The notes: a model not told the origin generated them from the letters alone. A stretch of 64,000 nucleotides of DNA from SP5GCR1 sp965199685 (GCA_965199685.1 OZ241323.1:2170001-2234000); one strand, 5' to 3'; shown: positions 54,301 to 62,867, counted from the first letter of the stretch. Made by a program: numbers and translations.

Positions 54301-55898
54301 CCCGTCACAGTGCCACTTGCATAACTGTCAGAAATATCGCCAAAATTATTCCAGCCGACTAAGCCACCCAGATCAACACTCAACCTTGCCGCTTGCCTTA
54401 CCTCTACATTGCCGCTGGCATAACTGCCGGTGATAATGTTCCCGTTTTTACCCCCGACCAACCCCCCGACATTTATATTTCCCTTCACATTACCCGTTGC
54501 ATAGCTATCGGTAATGCTTCCTATGCTAAGTCCAACTAAGCCACCAATGTCTTCGTGTCCAGCTACATCGCCCGTTGCATAACTATCCGTGATGGCAATA
54601 GCAACAGCAGTAAATCGACGACTAGAATTCTCCTCTTTGCCGACTAATCCGCCTACGCTTTCATTTCCCGTAACATCTCCGCTTGCATAACTGTTGTTAA
54701 TCGTGCCGAATACTCGATCGTCAACCTGAGATAAAAACCCTACCAAACCACCTATGTCTTCAATGCCGGTCACATCACCGCTTGCATGGCTATTGCTGAT
54801 AGCGACACCTCGGTTATAGCCGACCAAACCACCTATCACGTTATTGCCTTCCACATTGCCGCTAGCAGAACTATTGTTAATAAAATAAGTCAGACCTGGC
54901 AAAGGAATGTTTTCACTTCGGAGCGTGCCAACCAAGCCACCGACGATGTTACTTCCTTCTACATTGCCGCTGGCATGGCTGCCGTCAATAGACCCGAAAT
55001 TGAAACCAACCAAACCACCTACATTGTCGCGCTGAGCAAACACGGCAGCACTTGCAGTGCTGTTAACAATAGATGCAACGAAAAATATAAGAACAGGGCC
55101 AACGCCAATGGGTAGATCTTGCATGCCAGCCAAGCCACCCACACTGTTTGTCCCCTCTACACGCCCGCTTACAGAACTCTCTCTAATAGTCCCTTGATTA
55201 ATACCAACTAAGCCACCTACATTGTCATTCCCTTGCACACGGATGCTTTCAGCACGGATATGAGTAACATCACTTAAACTCTCGCCAACTAAGCTGCCGA
55301 CTTGATCTTCTCCAACAACATTTGCATTGAATAGGCTGATGTTGCCGATATTACTATCTCTCGTTGCGACTCCGAACAAAGAGGCATAATCTTCGCTTGG
55401 TCTATTGATGGTCAGATTTGAAATCTTATAACCGTTGCCTTCAAACTCGCTGTTGAAAGGTTCTGCGGAGGTCCCGATCGGCAACCAACCACGATCTAAG
55501 CTATCGTTATAGTCGGAAACCGTCCAATCGGCTTTGTTAGCTGCCGGATTCCGATAACTGCGCTCGTTTTCAAAATCTAAATCGTTTCTCAGCTCGTAAC
55601 CATCACATCCGCTTGGGGGACAACCTACTGTGGTTCTAGAGGTCTCACTGCTTGCTCTATAACCTGTGCCGTCCAGTTGATAGCGAATTGCATTCAAGCC
55701 CTCCAGATCGCAAATATCTATCAAACCGTTATCGTTCAAATCAATATCAGAATTGGAACATAGCGAGCCAGTTTGTGCCTCGGCAAATTGCGGCGGCATC
55801 ACGAACAGCAATAACACGAATAAAATAACCGGCACAGAGCGGATATTGTATTTTGTAATGTATGCCTTACCAATAGTTGAGGTTCTGCACAAAATCAC
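51336..55898 (-). CDS. secreted GLUG-repeat surface protein (1520 residues)
   Basis: The product has a signal peptide (hydrophobic ~22-40, PPQFAEAQ), an EF-hand-like module (DIDLNDNGLIDICDLEGLNA), a first GLUG block (~170-640), Ig-like domains (~720-980), a second EF-hand-like module near 1006 (DIDIDDNGLIEINDLEGLNA), a second GLUG block (~1100-1440), and ends HIRVFLEGALK. It matches the first 1500 residues of the giant protein in layout, but the tag follows directly where the giant continues into seven large repeats. The start appears to be GTG at 55896-55898, only 3 bases after the fxsA stop, with no strong ribosome site. It heads the 26-kb operon. Confidence 0.85.
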   Translation of the reverse strand: MILCRTSTIGKAYITKYNIRSVPVILFVLLLFVMPPQFAEAQTGSLCSNSDIDLNDNGLIDICDLEGLNAIRYQLDGTGYRASSETSRTTVGCPPSGCDGYELRNDLDFENERSYRNPAANKADWTVSDYNDSLDRGWLPIGTSAEPFNSEFEGNGYKISNLTINRPSEDYASLFGVATRDSNIGNISLFNANVVGEDQVGSLVGESLSDVTHIRAESIRVQGNDNVGGLVGINQGTIRESSVSGRVEGTNSVGGLAGMQDLPIGVGPVLIFFVASIVNSTASAAVFAQRDNVGGLVGFNFGSIDGSHASGNVEGSNIVGGLVGTLRSENIPLPGLTYFINNSSASGNVEGNNVIGGLVGYNRGVAISNSHASGDVTGIEDIGGLVGFLSQVDDRVFGTINNSYASGDVTGNESVGGLVGKEENSSRRFTAVAIAITDSYATGDVAGHEDIGGLVGLSIGSITDSYATGNVKGNINVGGLVGGKNGNIITGSYASGNVEVRQAARLSVDLGGLVGWNNFGDISDSYASGTVTGDRRVGGLIGLTNGLLFGTLRLGIITSSYTSGDVSGNQDIGGLIGRAFGGDVNNSYASGNVEGDENIGGLIGYNRNAMGAFPVNSSITNNYASGSVRGSQNAGGLIGLNEGDAIMNSYWNRTNNPTRESAGGTSKTMVELQSAVEPGKTSGDVYHMWGLNHWDFGTAEQYPVLKSSDGFLLSGQRVGLIDLSLLGDLVLSQAFNPSIFSYRVVSNIHITQIQLTPTAANSGANIIIRSAGFSERVVSGTMSSAIPLNANAATEITIEVSAKNDQPIEYTLVANNTTFSEGERIMLDGSTNRSAGEDSDFLWTQISGISLLPEAGIRQAILDVEIPDFFIAGDTTTRDEVILKLDVEDSGTVVSKEIPLTIVKADNGVAKLTSGIVLQNTILMPPEIDLSSDADGGGLLDMNSYRWQRRATGSGNWTDIANVVNYDVPEGTAFYNEYRVQFSYTDGQGYTRTLTSKGFTFVPDIDIDDNGLIEINDLEGLNAIRYQPDGSGYRASSETSKTTVGCSATGCKGYELTRNLDFNLDESYRYADLSRAIWTTGLGWQPIGTLDAPFNSIFDANNHTISNLRINRPFIKESSGFFGTTGNDAEVRSVGLLDADVVGRDDVGGLIGNKRGGIVSDSYVMGYVAGQGEYNLGGLVGWHQGGEIIRSHSNSTVMGSDNANNVGGLVGEHDEGTITGSYTSGRVIGDEQVGGLVGKSNNEAIINLSYATAGVNGDGAVGGLVGENGGVIINSYTEGRATGRGDIGGLVGENTRGTIVNSYAVTSVQGNSGVGGFVGYNFRGTIMNSYALGEVSGMDSYIGGFVGWNGVGTIINGYARGDVSGQEYVGGFAGVNLGEFGNPSIGVIDKSYAVGNVRGTSNVGGLVGDNRNQGMITNSYWDRTNNSASVSDGGTSRTTVEMQVPGQPGNSPTDIYYQWSTNDWDFTAPNDYPLLKHAIGPSDIESACGASGDLPQCNMLLLGQFRIYVHIRVFLEGALK

Positions 55899-55901
55899 AT
55901 T

Positions 55902-56321
55902 TTAGTCTTTTTCTATATCAATAATACGCCCAGATACTTTTCGCCTGGGGCGGGAAACACGCCTGACATTCAAATACGGCATTAAATATCTGATAATGAA
56001 AAAGCGGCGCGTTAACGGCAGCAAACACAAAATACCGACTGCATCGGTAAAAAACCCGGGTGCCATCAGCAACAATCCACCTATCAGACGCAAAAAACTC
56101 TCTGCCAAAGCGATTTCCGGCGGTTCGCCGCCAGCTACGGTTGCTCTAAATCTTCTCATCGTCGCAAATCCCTGGTTTCGCAACACCGAAATACCGATTA
56201 GCGCAGTGATAAATATCAATGCAATCACCGATAATGCGCCGATTTCACCGCCGATGACGATGAACAAATAAATCTCAAGCAGAGGGATGCCAATAAAAAT
56301 AATTCCGAGTGGTAAACGCAT
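55902..56321 (-). CDS. fxsA: FxsA family membrane protein
   Basis: The 139-residue protein has the FxsA layout: several hydrophobic segments (about 1-25, 27-47, 75-105) with GEIGALSVIALIFITALIGI and LLLMAPGFFTDAVGILCLLP, then a basic C-terminus. In E. coli FxsA is an inner-membrane protein that reduces F-plasmid exclusion of phage T7 when overproduced; its normal role is unclear. It neighbours groESL and cutA-dsbD in many gammaproteobacteria. Here the GLUG operon begins three bases after its stop, so the two may share a transcript. Confidence 0.9.
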   Translation of the reverse strand: MRLPLGIIFIGIPLLEIYLFIVIGGEIGALSVIALIFITALIGISVLRNQGFATMRRFRATVAGGEPPEIALAESFLRLIGGLLLMAPGFFTDAVGILCLLPLTRRFFIIRYLMPYLNVRRVSRPRRKVSGRIIDIEKD

Positions 56322-56365
56322 AACGTTACATTATAATAAATTCTTATGATTAGCTAGGAGTATGA

Positions 56366-56680
56366 ATGGACAACTTAATTTCTTTGGTGCAAAGCAGTAT
56401 AGATAAATACGAACAGGCAAAGCATATTGCCGAAACACTCATAGAGGAGAAACTCTGTGCGTGTATTCATATTGTCGGACCTATGACTTCTATTTATCGT
56501 TGGGACGGACGCGTCGTCAACGAACAAGAATATCTGCTCAGTGCTAAAACGGCGCGGGCTAAGGTGCCGGCGTGTAAAACACGTTTGATGCAACTGCATA
56601 CTTACGATTTACCGGAGATCATCGTTCTGCACATAGACGATGCGAGCGAGGATTATTCAAAGTGGGTTTGCAATCAATGA
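56366..56680 (+). CDS. cutA: CutA divalent-cation tolerance protein
   Basis: The 104-residue protein matches the small trimeric CutA family: AEKLIE-like helix then EEKLCACIHIVGPMTSIYRW and VVNEQEYLLSAKTA, ending HIDDASEDYSKWV. It was linked to copper tolerance in E. coli, though its exact role is unclear. The ATG at 56366 has an AGGAG site upstream. Its stop overlaps the dsbD start (ATGA), so the two are coupled. Confidence 0.95.
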   Translation: MDNLISLVQSSIDKYEQAKHIAETLIEEKLCACIHIVGPMTSIYRWDGRVVNEQEYLLSAKTARAKVPACKTRLMQLHTYDLPEIIVLHIDDASEDYSKWVCNQ

Positions 56681-58503
56681 AGCTCTGCAATAGAAATCTG
56701 TTGATGCTTTGCTTGCTTGTGCTAACAAGCGGCGTGATTGCGCAGAACAATATTGTTGTCCAACAGGAAGATGAATTCCTGCCTCCCGACGAAGCGTTTG
56801 CGTTGAGTGTTGAGCGTATCTCTTCCGAGCGTTATGTGGCACAGTGGCGGATCGCACCTGAATACTATATGTACAGGGATAAAACAACCATTGTTGAGCA
56901 AGACAGCAATCGCCCAAGCCAATACCAAATGCCAGCAGGCAAGATACTTGAAGATCCTTTCTTTGGTAAAACCGAAGTTTATCGCAATGTGCTTTCGGTG
57001 CCGTTTATAGCTCAAGGCGATGCTGTGACACTCTCTTATCAGGGTTGTGCCGATGCTGGGTTGTGCTACCCCGTGCAAACCAAACAATTTTTACTTGCCG
57101 ATGCAACACCAGTCGGTAGTGCAACACTAGTAGATGATGCAACGATGAGTGATGATGGCGGGGGTGTGCAAAAATCTGAGCAGCAATCGCTCGCCGACTT
57201 TTTGCGTGATAGTAAATTATGGCTTGCGGCGATTACTTTCTTTGGTTTGGGATTGTTATTAGCATTTACACCCTGCGTATTACCTATGGTGCCGATCCTC
57301 TCTATGGTTATCACAATGGCAAAACAAAGCTCGTCGCCGCGCAAAGCCTTTACTTTGTCTCTCGTCTATGTGCTGTCTATGGCGATTACGTTTAGTATCG
57401 CCGGTATTGCGGTTGCACTTTATGGGCAAAATATACAAGCGTTGTTCCAAAGACCTTTAGTGCTGGTGCCATTCGCCGCAGTCTTCGTATTGCTTGCTTT
57501 GGCAATGTTCGGCACCTATGAGATCAGGTTGCCGGTATCGCTACAAACCCGGTTAAGCCAAGTCGGTAAAGACCGGCAAGGTAGCCTATACGGTGCTATG
57601 ACGATGGGGTTTTTATCTTCTTTGGTCGTAAGCCCATGTGTGACTCCGCCACTAATCGGTGCCCTGTTATTCGTTGCCCAAAGCGGTGATATCGCAACGG
57701 GTGGTGTCGCCTTGCTCTTTTTAGGCTTAGGAATGGGAGCACCACTTTTATTAGTAGGCACCTCGCTATCAAAGTTAATGCCCAAACCCGGTCCGGCATT
57801 GGACATCTTCAAAAACATATTCGGCTTTATTATGCTGGGCTTTGCGATATGGCTTTTAGACCGCATCGCTTCCGGCTATGCGACGATGCTGCTGTCAGGC
57901 ATACTACTACTTTCTTTTGCTGTCTATCTGATGCGCTTAAAACTTGCTACCTCACCAGCGCGCTTGTCTGCAATAGCGATTGCGCTCGTAGCAACGGTTT
58001 ACGGGTCAATATGGTCGGTGAACGCAATAGTTGGGAGAAGCAGTCTGTGGCTTCAGCCTTGGATGACACAGGCGGACAATCTACACGCATCCGAAACAAG
58101 CCACCTCTTTGTTCGCTACACCTCACTGGCAGATGTGCGCAACGCGATTACTCAAGCAACGGCAGTAGAAAAACCTGCGATACTCATCTTTTATGCCGAT
58201 TGGTGCATCAGTTGCAAAGAGCTTGAAACTTTCACCTTTCCAAACTCCTCAGTACAACAAGCAATGAACGATTTTGAGGTCTTTGAAGCCGATGTGACCG
58301 CGCCCGATACGAATAGCGACGAGATGCTTAAGCAATTTGGCTTGTTCGGACCGCCTGCTATTTTGTTTTTCAACGCTGAGGGTGAAGAAATCCCGCAAAT
58401 GCGCATCGTCGGTTTTATTGGTGCCAACCCCTTTGTAGAACATCTAGGAGAAGCACTCAAACTAAGTCAAAGTCAACGTATGATGGATAAAACAAGTACC
58501 TAA
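56677..58503 (+). CDS. dsbD: thiol:disulfide interchange protein DsbD
   Basis: DsbD carries electrons from cytoplasmic thioredoxin across the inner membrane to reduce periplasmic proteins. The protein (about 608 residues) has a signal peptide (ending near VIAQ), an N-terminal alpha domain with the active Cys pair in GCADAGLCYP, an eight-helix membrane domain with AFTPCVLPMVP and VSPCVTPP, and a C-terminal thioredoxin domain with ADWCISCK. All six catalytic cysteines are present. The start is ATG 56677, overlapping the cutA stop; the open frame continues five codons upstream. The TlpA-like gene follows 5 bases later. Confidence 0.95.
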   Translation: MKLCNRNLLMLCLLVLTSGVIAQNNIVVQQEDEFLPPDEAFALSVERISSERYVAQWRIAPEYYMYRDKTTIVEQDSNRPSQYQMPAGKILEDPFFGKTEVYRNVLSVPFIAQGDAVTLSYQGCADAGLCYPVQTKQFLLADATPVGSATLVDDATMSDDGGGVQKSEQQSLADFLRDSKLWLAAITFFGLGLLLAFTPCVLPMVPILSMVITMAKQSSSPRKAFTLSLVYVLSMAITFSIAGIAVALYGQNIQALFQRPLVLVPFAAVFVLLALAMFGTYEIRLPVSLQTRLSQVGKDRQGSLYGAMTMGFLSSLVVSPCVTPPLIGALLFVAQSGDIATGGVALLFLGLGMGAPLLLVGTSLSKLMPKPGPALDIFKNIFGFIMLGFAIWLLDRIASGYATMLLSGILLLSFAVYLMRLKLATSPARLSAIAIALVATVYGSIWSVNAIVGRSSLWLQPWMTQADNLHASETSHLFVRYTSLADVRNAITQATAVEKPAILIFYADWCISCKELETFTFPNSSVQQAMNDFEVFEADVTAPDTNSDEMLKQFGLFGPPAILFFNAEGEEIPQMRIVGFIGANPFVEHLGEALKLSQSQRMMDKTST

Positions 58504-58508
58504 CAGCG

Positions 58509-59078
58509 ATGACCATTCGTAGCCGTCTAATACTGATCACCGCGCTACTGTCTGCTGCAATTGGTGCCTTTACCGCCTTTTATGTTAATTATTACCTGCT
58601 ACCTAGAGCGGCGATAACAGCAGCTGACCATCGGCTGATTGGCACCGTGCGTCCCAATTTCAGTCTTTACGATCTAGATGAAAACTACACCTCAATCTCA
58701 ACTTGGGATGGGAAAATTGTGCTACTGAATTTTTGGGCATCGTGGTGCCCGCCGTGTCGCCGAGAAATTCCGATATTCAACGAAGTCCGTGAACTTTTTC
58801 ATGCTAACGGCTTTGAGGTTGTAGGCATTGCGGTTGATGAAAAAGAAAAAGTGCTGGACTTTTTGGAATCCGTTCCTCAGGTGCAGTATCCTCAACTGAT
58901 AGGCTACGACGATGCGTTGACAATCGCATCGGTACTCGGCAACCGATCGGGTGGATTACCGTATAGCGTGCTAGTGGATCAACAAGGCACTATCCGCTAC
59001 ATCAAAGCCGGTGAACTTGATAGGCAAACATTGATAGCACAAATCGAACCACTGCTCGCCCTTGTGAAAAACAATTGA
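58509..59078 (+). CDS. TlpA/ResA-like membrane-anchored thioredoxin
   Basis: The 189-residue protein has an N-terminal membrane anchor (about 7-30) and a thioredoxin fold with active site FWASWCPPCRREIP near 78-91. This fits a periplasmic disulfide reductase fed by DsbD, as in cytochrome c maturation or general thiol repair. Its position five bases after dsbD supports that partnership. A terminator follows directly. Confidence 0.9.
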   Translation: MTIRSRLILITALLSAAIGAFTAFYVNYYLLPRAAITAADHRLIGTVRPNFSLYDLDENYTSISTWDGKIVLLNFWASWCPPCRREIPIFNEVRELFHANGFEVVGIAVDEKEKVLDFLESVPQVQYPQLIGYDDALTIASVLGNRSGGLPYSVLVDQQGTIRYIKAGELDRQTLIAQIEPLLALVKNN

Positions 59079-59080
59079 AT

Positions 59081-59116
59081 CACCCCGTCAGGTGTAACCT
59101 GACAGAGTGGTTTTTT
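59081..59116 (+). terminator. rho-independent terminator of the cutA-dsbD-tlpA operon
   Basis: GTCAGGT and ACCTGAC form a perfect core stem around GTA, extended by CAC/GTG, and are followed by TTTTTT on the plus strand, just past the TlpA-like stop. Confidence 0.85.
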
Positions 59117-59139
59117 CGTATTAAACAGACCCGACAATT

Positions 59140-61377
59140 TTATTCAAGGAGACCTTCTAAAAATACTTTTACCGATACCCCAATGGTTAAAGTCACGAGA
59201 ATGTCAATCTCTTCAGGGAAATCCTGTCCATCGGTGTAGCTTACTATTACACGAAATATCCTACTACCGTCCTCCGAAGAGAAGGTGCCCTCTCTCACTA
59301 CATACTGCTCGGCAGTAGCCCCAACAATATTCTTCCAATTATCCTCTTCCGGTTCCGGACAGATACCTTCAACCGCTGAACATACCTGCCACTGATACAT
59401 CACAGCTTCACTAGGATCACCGTCAGGGTCACCGGACAATATCGTCACTGTTAGTGTCGTCGTATTGCTTCCTATTTCTATAGAGTCTGCTATAGTCGCA
59501 GAACCATTATTTACATTTTTCACTACCAGCGTCACCTCAGCTGTCGTAGAAAAAGTCCCGTCGCTTACTTCTACTTTTAGATTAAGTGTTGTGCTTGTGG
59601 ATGCAGCGGCTACAAAGTTGGGAGGAGTACTGAATATCACTGGGTTCCTATCGGTATGGCTCAATACTGAAGTGTCTCCGCTCCATTGATAAGTCAAGTT
59701 TTGGTTTTGTGTGTTGATTACCTGCACACTAATGCTTTGTGTAGAGGCTTCGTCTATTATCAGCTTTGGTACATTAATGCCGGCAATAATCGGCGGGGTG
59801 TTGTCTTCTACTTTGGCATCCAACAAAACCGCCTCAGATTGTGCGTTATAATGACCGCTATCGTCTCTTGCCACCAATCTCAGTTGCGTTACCGATGTTG
59901 CAACCGCATCCGGAATTCTGATTCTTAGGTCAAACATTTTTAGGGCATCATCGCTTGGAGGCACCTGTACGCTGGTAGTTATTAAATCTTCTCCATCCAT
60001 AGCCACCGCACTCCATTCCACAGTCAACCGGTCATCTTCATCGTCGTCGGACACCACCATACTAATTCTACTTTCCTCTCCTTTTACAAGGATGATTTCG
60101 GTGTCGGAAGTCGGAGATATAATTTGGGGTTGTGCATTTCTTGAATGACGCAATAAGGTTTCGCACTTAGGCTGCTGAGAAATGTCACAGGCCGGATTAT
60201 TGCTATCACTACCCCGTGCATATTTAACTGCCGGATATTGCTCGGAGGTGCCGAAATTCCAGTTGTCTTCACTCCATAAATAATAAGGCTGGGTGGAGGA
60301 TGTTGCGATATCCATGTTCGGACCCATTGGGCTTTGTAATTGCTTGGTAGTGAAACCCCGAAAATTAGTAATAGTACCCAAATTCTGATTTGGGTCATGC
60401 AGTGATAAGTTCGGCCCCCGATCCGCATCCCAATAACTATTTTCTATGGTTCCCTCCAATATGTTATTTCTTATTATTGGATGCCCAACATTCGTAGATA
60501 TGATGTAAAGATTATTAGATATAATTGCTCTATTTCCTTTATTTGCGAGTTTTATTATTCCTTGATAACCACGTACGTTTATGGTTAATTGAAAGGAACT
60601 ATCGGACAGTTTTCCAAAGTTCTCTCTAATCATTGCAACACCGTCAATATCCTGAACCTGTAAGTTCGCGTTAATGTTAGATATTTCACCACGGTTTTCA
60701 TAAATCAAAAGAGCTCTTCGTAATCCACTAGGTCTCTCGGTTATTTTTCCTTGGATATAGCAGTTTATTATCTTTCCATCATTAAAGTAGACAAAATAAG
60801 ATTCTGCACGATTAAGATTCTTTCCTACATTCATCTTGAGAAAATTCAGATTTCGGATTTGACCAGACGTATTTAGGCGATTTATAAATCCTAATTCGTC
60901 ATCGGAACCCCTTGCTCTATTCTGAAATAAATTTGATATGCTATGGCCGTTGCCTTCTAAAATGCCTGCAAAGTTTCCCATATTAGACCAGCCTTCGCCG
61001 GTCGTCCATGTCACCTTATTGCTCGTACTAATATAGCTATCGTCATCTTGAAAATCCAAATCGCGCACGAGTTCATAACCACTGCAGACATCGTTAGGAC
61101 AACCAGTGCCTTCGTTTTGATGACGCATGTTAAATACATCTTCCAAATAACACATCTCTATCAAGCCGTCGTTGTCGTTGTCTATATCGCCATCGGCACA
61201 GACCGCTTTGGCACCACCCGGGAATTCACTCCACGAATCACCAGTGAATACCTGCACTGTTTGAGCCGCTGCCAACTGTGCAAAGGACAACCCTAAACAC
61301 AACAAAGTGAGGAATTTACCAAAACTAATATTTTTTATTTTTTGATATGCTATTTGCATGAGAGATTCTGAAAGCAT
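59140..61377 (-). CDS. third secreted surface protein with EF-hand module and Ig-like domains
   Basis: The 745-residue protein has a signal peptide (FLTLLCLGLSFAQLAAAQ), an EF-hand-like module (DIDNDNDGLIEMCYLEDV), a degenerate GLUG/beta-helix region (~150-330, ending ENSYWDADRG), then Ig/cadherin-like domains related to those of the giant protein (LTYQWSGDTSVLSHTDRNP, YQWQVCSAVEG) and the tag VSVKVFLEGLLE at the end. Unlike the other two it has no CLCA-like partner next to it. The start could be ATG 61375-61377 or the Met six codons later; neither has a clear ribosome site. A mobile repeat lies just upstream. Confidence 0.82.
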   Translation of the reverse strand: MLSESLMQIAYQKIKNISFGKFLTLLCLGLSFAQLAAAQTVQVFTGDSWSEFPGGAKAVCADGDIDNDNDGLIEMCYLEDVFNMRHQNEGTGCPNDVCSGYELVRDLDFQDDDSYISTSNKVTWTTGEGWSNMGNFAGILEGNGHSISNLFQNRARGSDDELGFINRLNTSGQIRNLNFLKMNVGKNLNRAESYFVYFNDGKIINCYIQGKITERPSGLRRALLIYENRGEISNINANLQVQDIDGVAMIRENFGKLSDSSFQLTINVRGYQGIIKLANKGNRAIISNNLYIISTNVGHPIIRNNILEGTIENSYWDADRGPNLSLHDPNQNLGTITNFRGFTTKQLQSPMGPNMDIATSSTQPYYLWSEDNWNFGTSEQYPAVKYARGSDSNNPACDISQQPKCETLLRHSRNAQPQIISPTSDTEIILVKGEESRISMVVSDDDEDDRLTVEWSAVAMDGEDLITTSVQVPPSDDALKMFDLRIRIPDAVATSVTQLRLVARDDSGHYNAQSEAVLLDAKVEDNTPPIIAGINVPKLIIDEASTQSISVQVINTQNQNLTYQWSGDTSVLSHTDRNPVIFSTPPNFVAAASTSTTLNLKVEVSDGTFSTTAEVTLVVKNVNNGSATIADSIEIGSNTTTLTVTILSGDPDGDPSEAVMYQWQVCSAVEGICPEPEEDNWKNIVGATAEQYVVREGTFSSEDGSRIFRVIVSYTDGQDFPEEIDILVTLTIGVSVKVFLEGLLE

Positions 61378-61402
61378 TTTTTCATTGGACTATTATATAC
61401 AT

Positions 61403-61552
61403 GGGGCTATTGAAAAATAGAACCGCCGATTGAGCCAGTAGGTCAATCGGCGTGACATTGTTCAGAACCTTAACAACCACCCCGTCAGGCTTCGCCTGCC
61501 ACCCCTCCACGGGAGGGGAATGTACTAATGCAGACACTTTTTCAACAGCTCC
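61403..61552. mobile_element. MITE-like element left of the ATPase gene
   Basis: About 150 bp with ends GGGGCTATTGAAAAATAG and ACTTTTTCAACAGCTCC; CATG at the left flank and CATA at the right. The interior joins the stem-loop GCCGATTGA/TCAATCGGC (61425-61451) to the CCCCTCC-type segment of the 2674 and 18706 copies, so it is a hybrid. Confidence 0.8.
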
Positions 61553-61575
61553 ATATTCCATAATCAGTGGTGAAG

Positions 61576-61624
61576 ATGCTGATTATGTACTATAATTAGC
61601 AATATAAATGCTGATTATGTACTA
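61576..61624. promoter_or_regulatory. direct repeat upstream of the ATPase gene
   Basis: ATGCTGATTATGTACTA occurs twice, at 61576-61592 and 61608-61624, exactly 32 bases (three helical turns) apart and just before the ATPase start at 61650. Spacing and place suggest a two-site binding region for a regulator, perhaps the ATPase's own. Confidence 0.5.
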
Positions 61625-61649
61625 TTTCCAAGAAATACACTAAAAGATC

Positions 61650-62864
61650 ATGAAAATTGAAACTAGAAATTTAGCTGATAAAGATGTACGGCGAGCAATC
61701 AAACTGGCCGATTTGCTAGAGAAAAAATCATTTTTTCTTTTCGGTCCTAGAGGTATAGGCAAAAGTTACTTGATCCGCCAGGAACTTCTCTCACCGAGGG
61801 CGGAAACGGTCGTTCTTTTAGATTTGCTGGACAGTAGGGTCTTTACCCGATTGTCAATGTCGTCTTCTAATCTAGAGGGCATAGTCAAAGGAAATTTGAG
61901 GAACCAAAAGGTTGTGCCGGAGAAAGTCTGGGTTGTTATAGATGAGATACAAAAAATCCCTGTGCTATTGGATGAAGTACACCGCTTGATAGAACTTTAC
62001 GGCTGGCGATTTTTGCTAACTGGTAGCTCATCAAGAAAATTAAAACGAAGTGGCACCAATCTCTTGGCAGGCCGCGCAAGAAGCATACAACTACATCCCT
62101 TATGTTTTGACGAGATTAAAGCCGAAGGTTTTGATATAGAACGACGATTACTTTACGGTGCTTTGCCCTTTGTTTATTTCGCCGAAGAACCCGAACAAGA
62201 ACTCCTTGCCTATCGCGATCTTTATATTAAAGAGGAGATTAAACAAGAGGCCTTGTGCAGAAGTATTCCTAAGTTTGCAAAATTCATGGAGGGCGCAGCT
62301 TTGTGTAGCGGCGATCTTATTAATTTTGAGAAAATAGGAAGAGATTACGCAATCTCTGCGAGTACAGTCAGGGAGTATTATTCTATTTTGGAGGAAACTT
62401 TCATTGGTTTCATGCTGGAGCCGTGGACACATTCTAAAAAACGAAAAGCGATATCAAAATCTAAGTTTTACTTATTTGATCTTGGGGTATTCCATTCGTT
62501 TATGGAAACCAAAGCACTGAGCAAACATACCGATTTGTTCGGGAGAAGCGTTGAGCATTGGATTATACAAGAGCTAAGAGCCTATATTGAATACAAACGA
62601 ATGTCGTTAAAATTGGGTTATTGGAAATCGGTTAATCGTCAGGAAGTGGATTTGACCGTCGGAGAAGAAATTGCGATTGAAATAAAATCAACCGAAAAAA
62701 TAAGTAGCAAACATTTACGAGGTCTTAAGGCATTGCGCGAGGAAAACGTATTCAGGCACTTTTATCTTATTAGTTTTGATCCTATCGCCATGGTTCAAGA
62801 GGGTGTTCAGTGTCTGCATTGTGTGGAATTTCTCAAGCGGTTGTGGGATGGTCAAATAATATGA
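61650..62864 (+). CDS. AAA_14 ATPase with DUF4143 nuclease-like domain
   Basis: The 404-residue protein has Walker A FGPRGIGKS near 33-41, Walker B VWVVIDEIQKIP near 93-104 and sensor LLTGSSSRKLKRSG near 124-137, followed by a DUF4143 domain whose late part (QEVDLTVGEEIAIEIKST) resembles a PD-(D/E)xK fold: Asp, then ExK. This family is widespread and poorly understood; some members are proposed to act in conflict or as stand-alone ATPases. The gene is bracketed by two mobile repeats with the same ends (61403-61552 and 62868-63128), so it may have moved as a unit. Confidence 0.9.
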   Translation: MKIETRNLADKDVRRAIKLADLLEKKSFFLFGPRGIGKSYLIRQELLSPRAETVVLLDLLDSRVFTRLSMSSSNLEGIVKGNLRNQKVVPEKVWVVIDEIQKIPVLLDEVHRLIELYGWRFLLTGSSSRKLKRSGTNLLAGRARSIQLHPLCFDEIKAEGFDIERRLLYGALPFVYFAEEPEQELLAYRDLYIKEEIKQEALCRSIPKFAKFMEGAALCSGDLINFEKIGRDYAISASTVREYYSILEETFIGFMLEPWTHSKKRKAISKSKFYLFDLGVFHSFMETKALSKHTDLFGRSVEHWIIQELRAYIEYKRMSLKLGYWKSVNRQEVDLTVGEEIAIEIKSTEKISSKHLRGLKALREENVFRHFYLISFDPIAMVQEGVQCLHCVEFLKRLWDGQII

Positions 62865-62867
62865 TGT

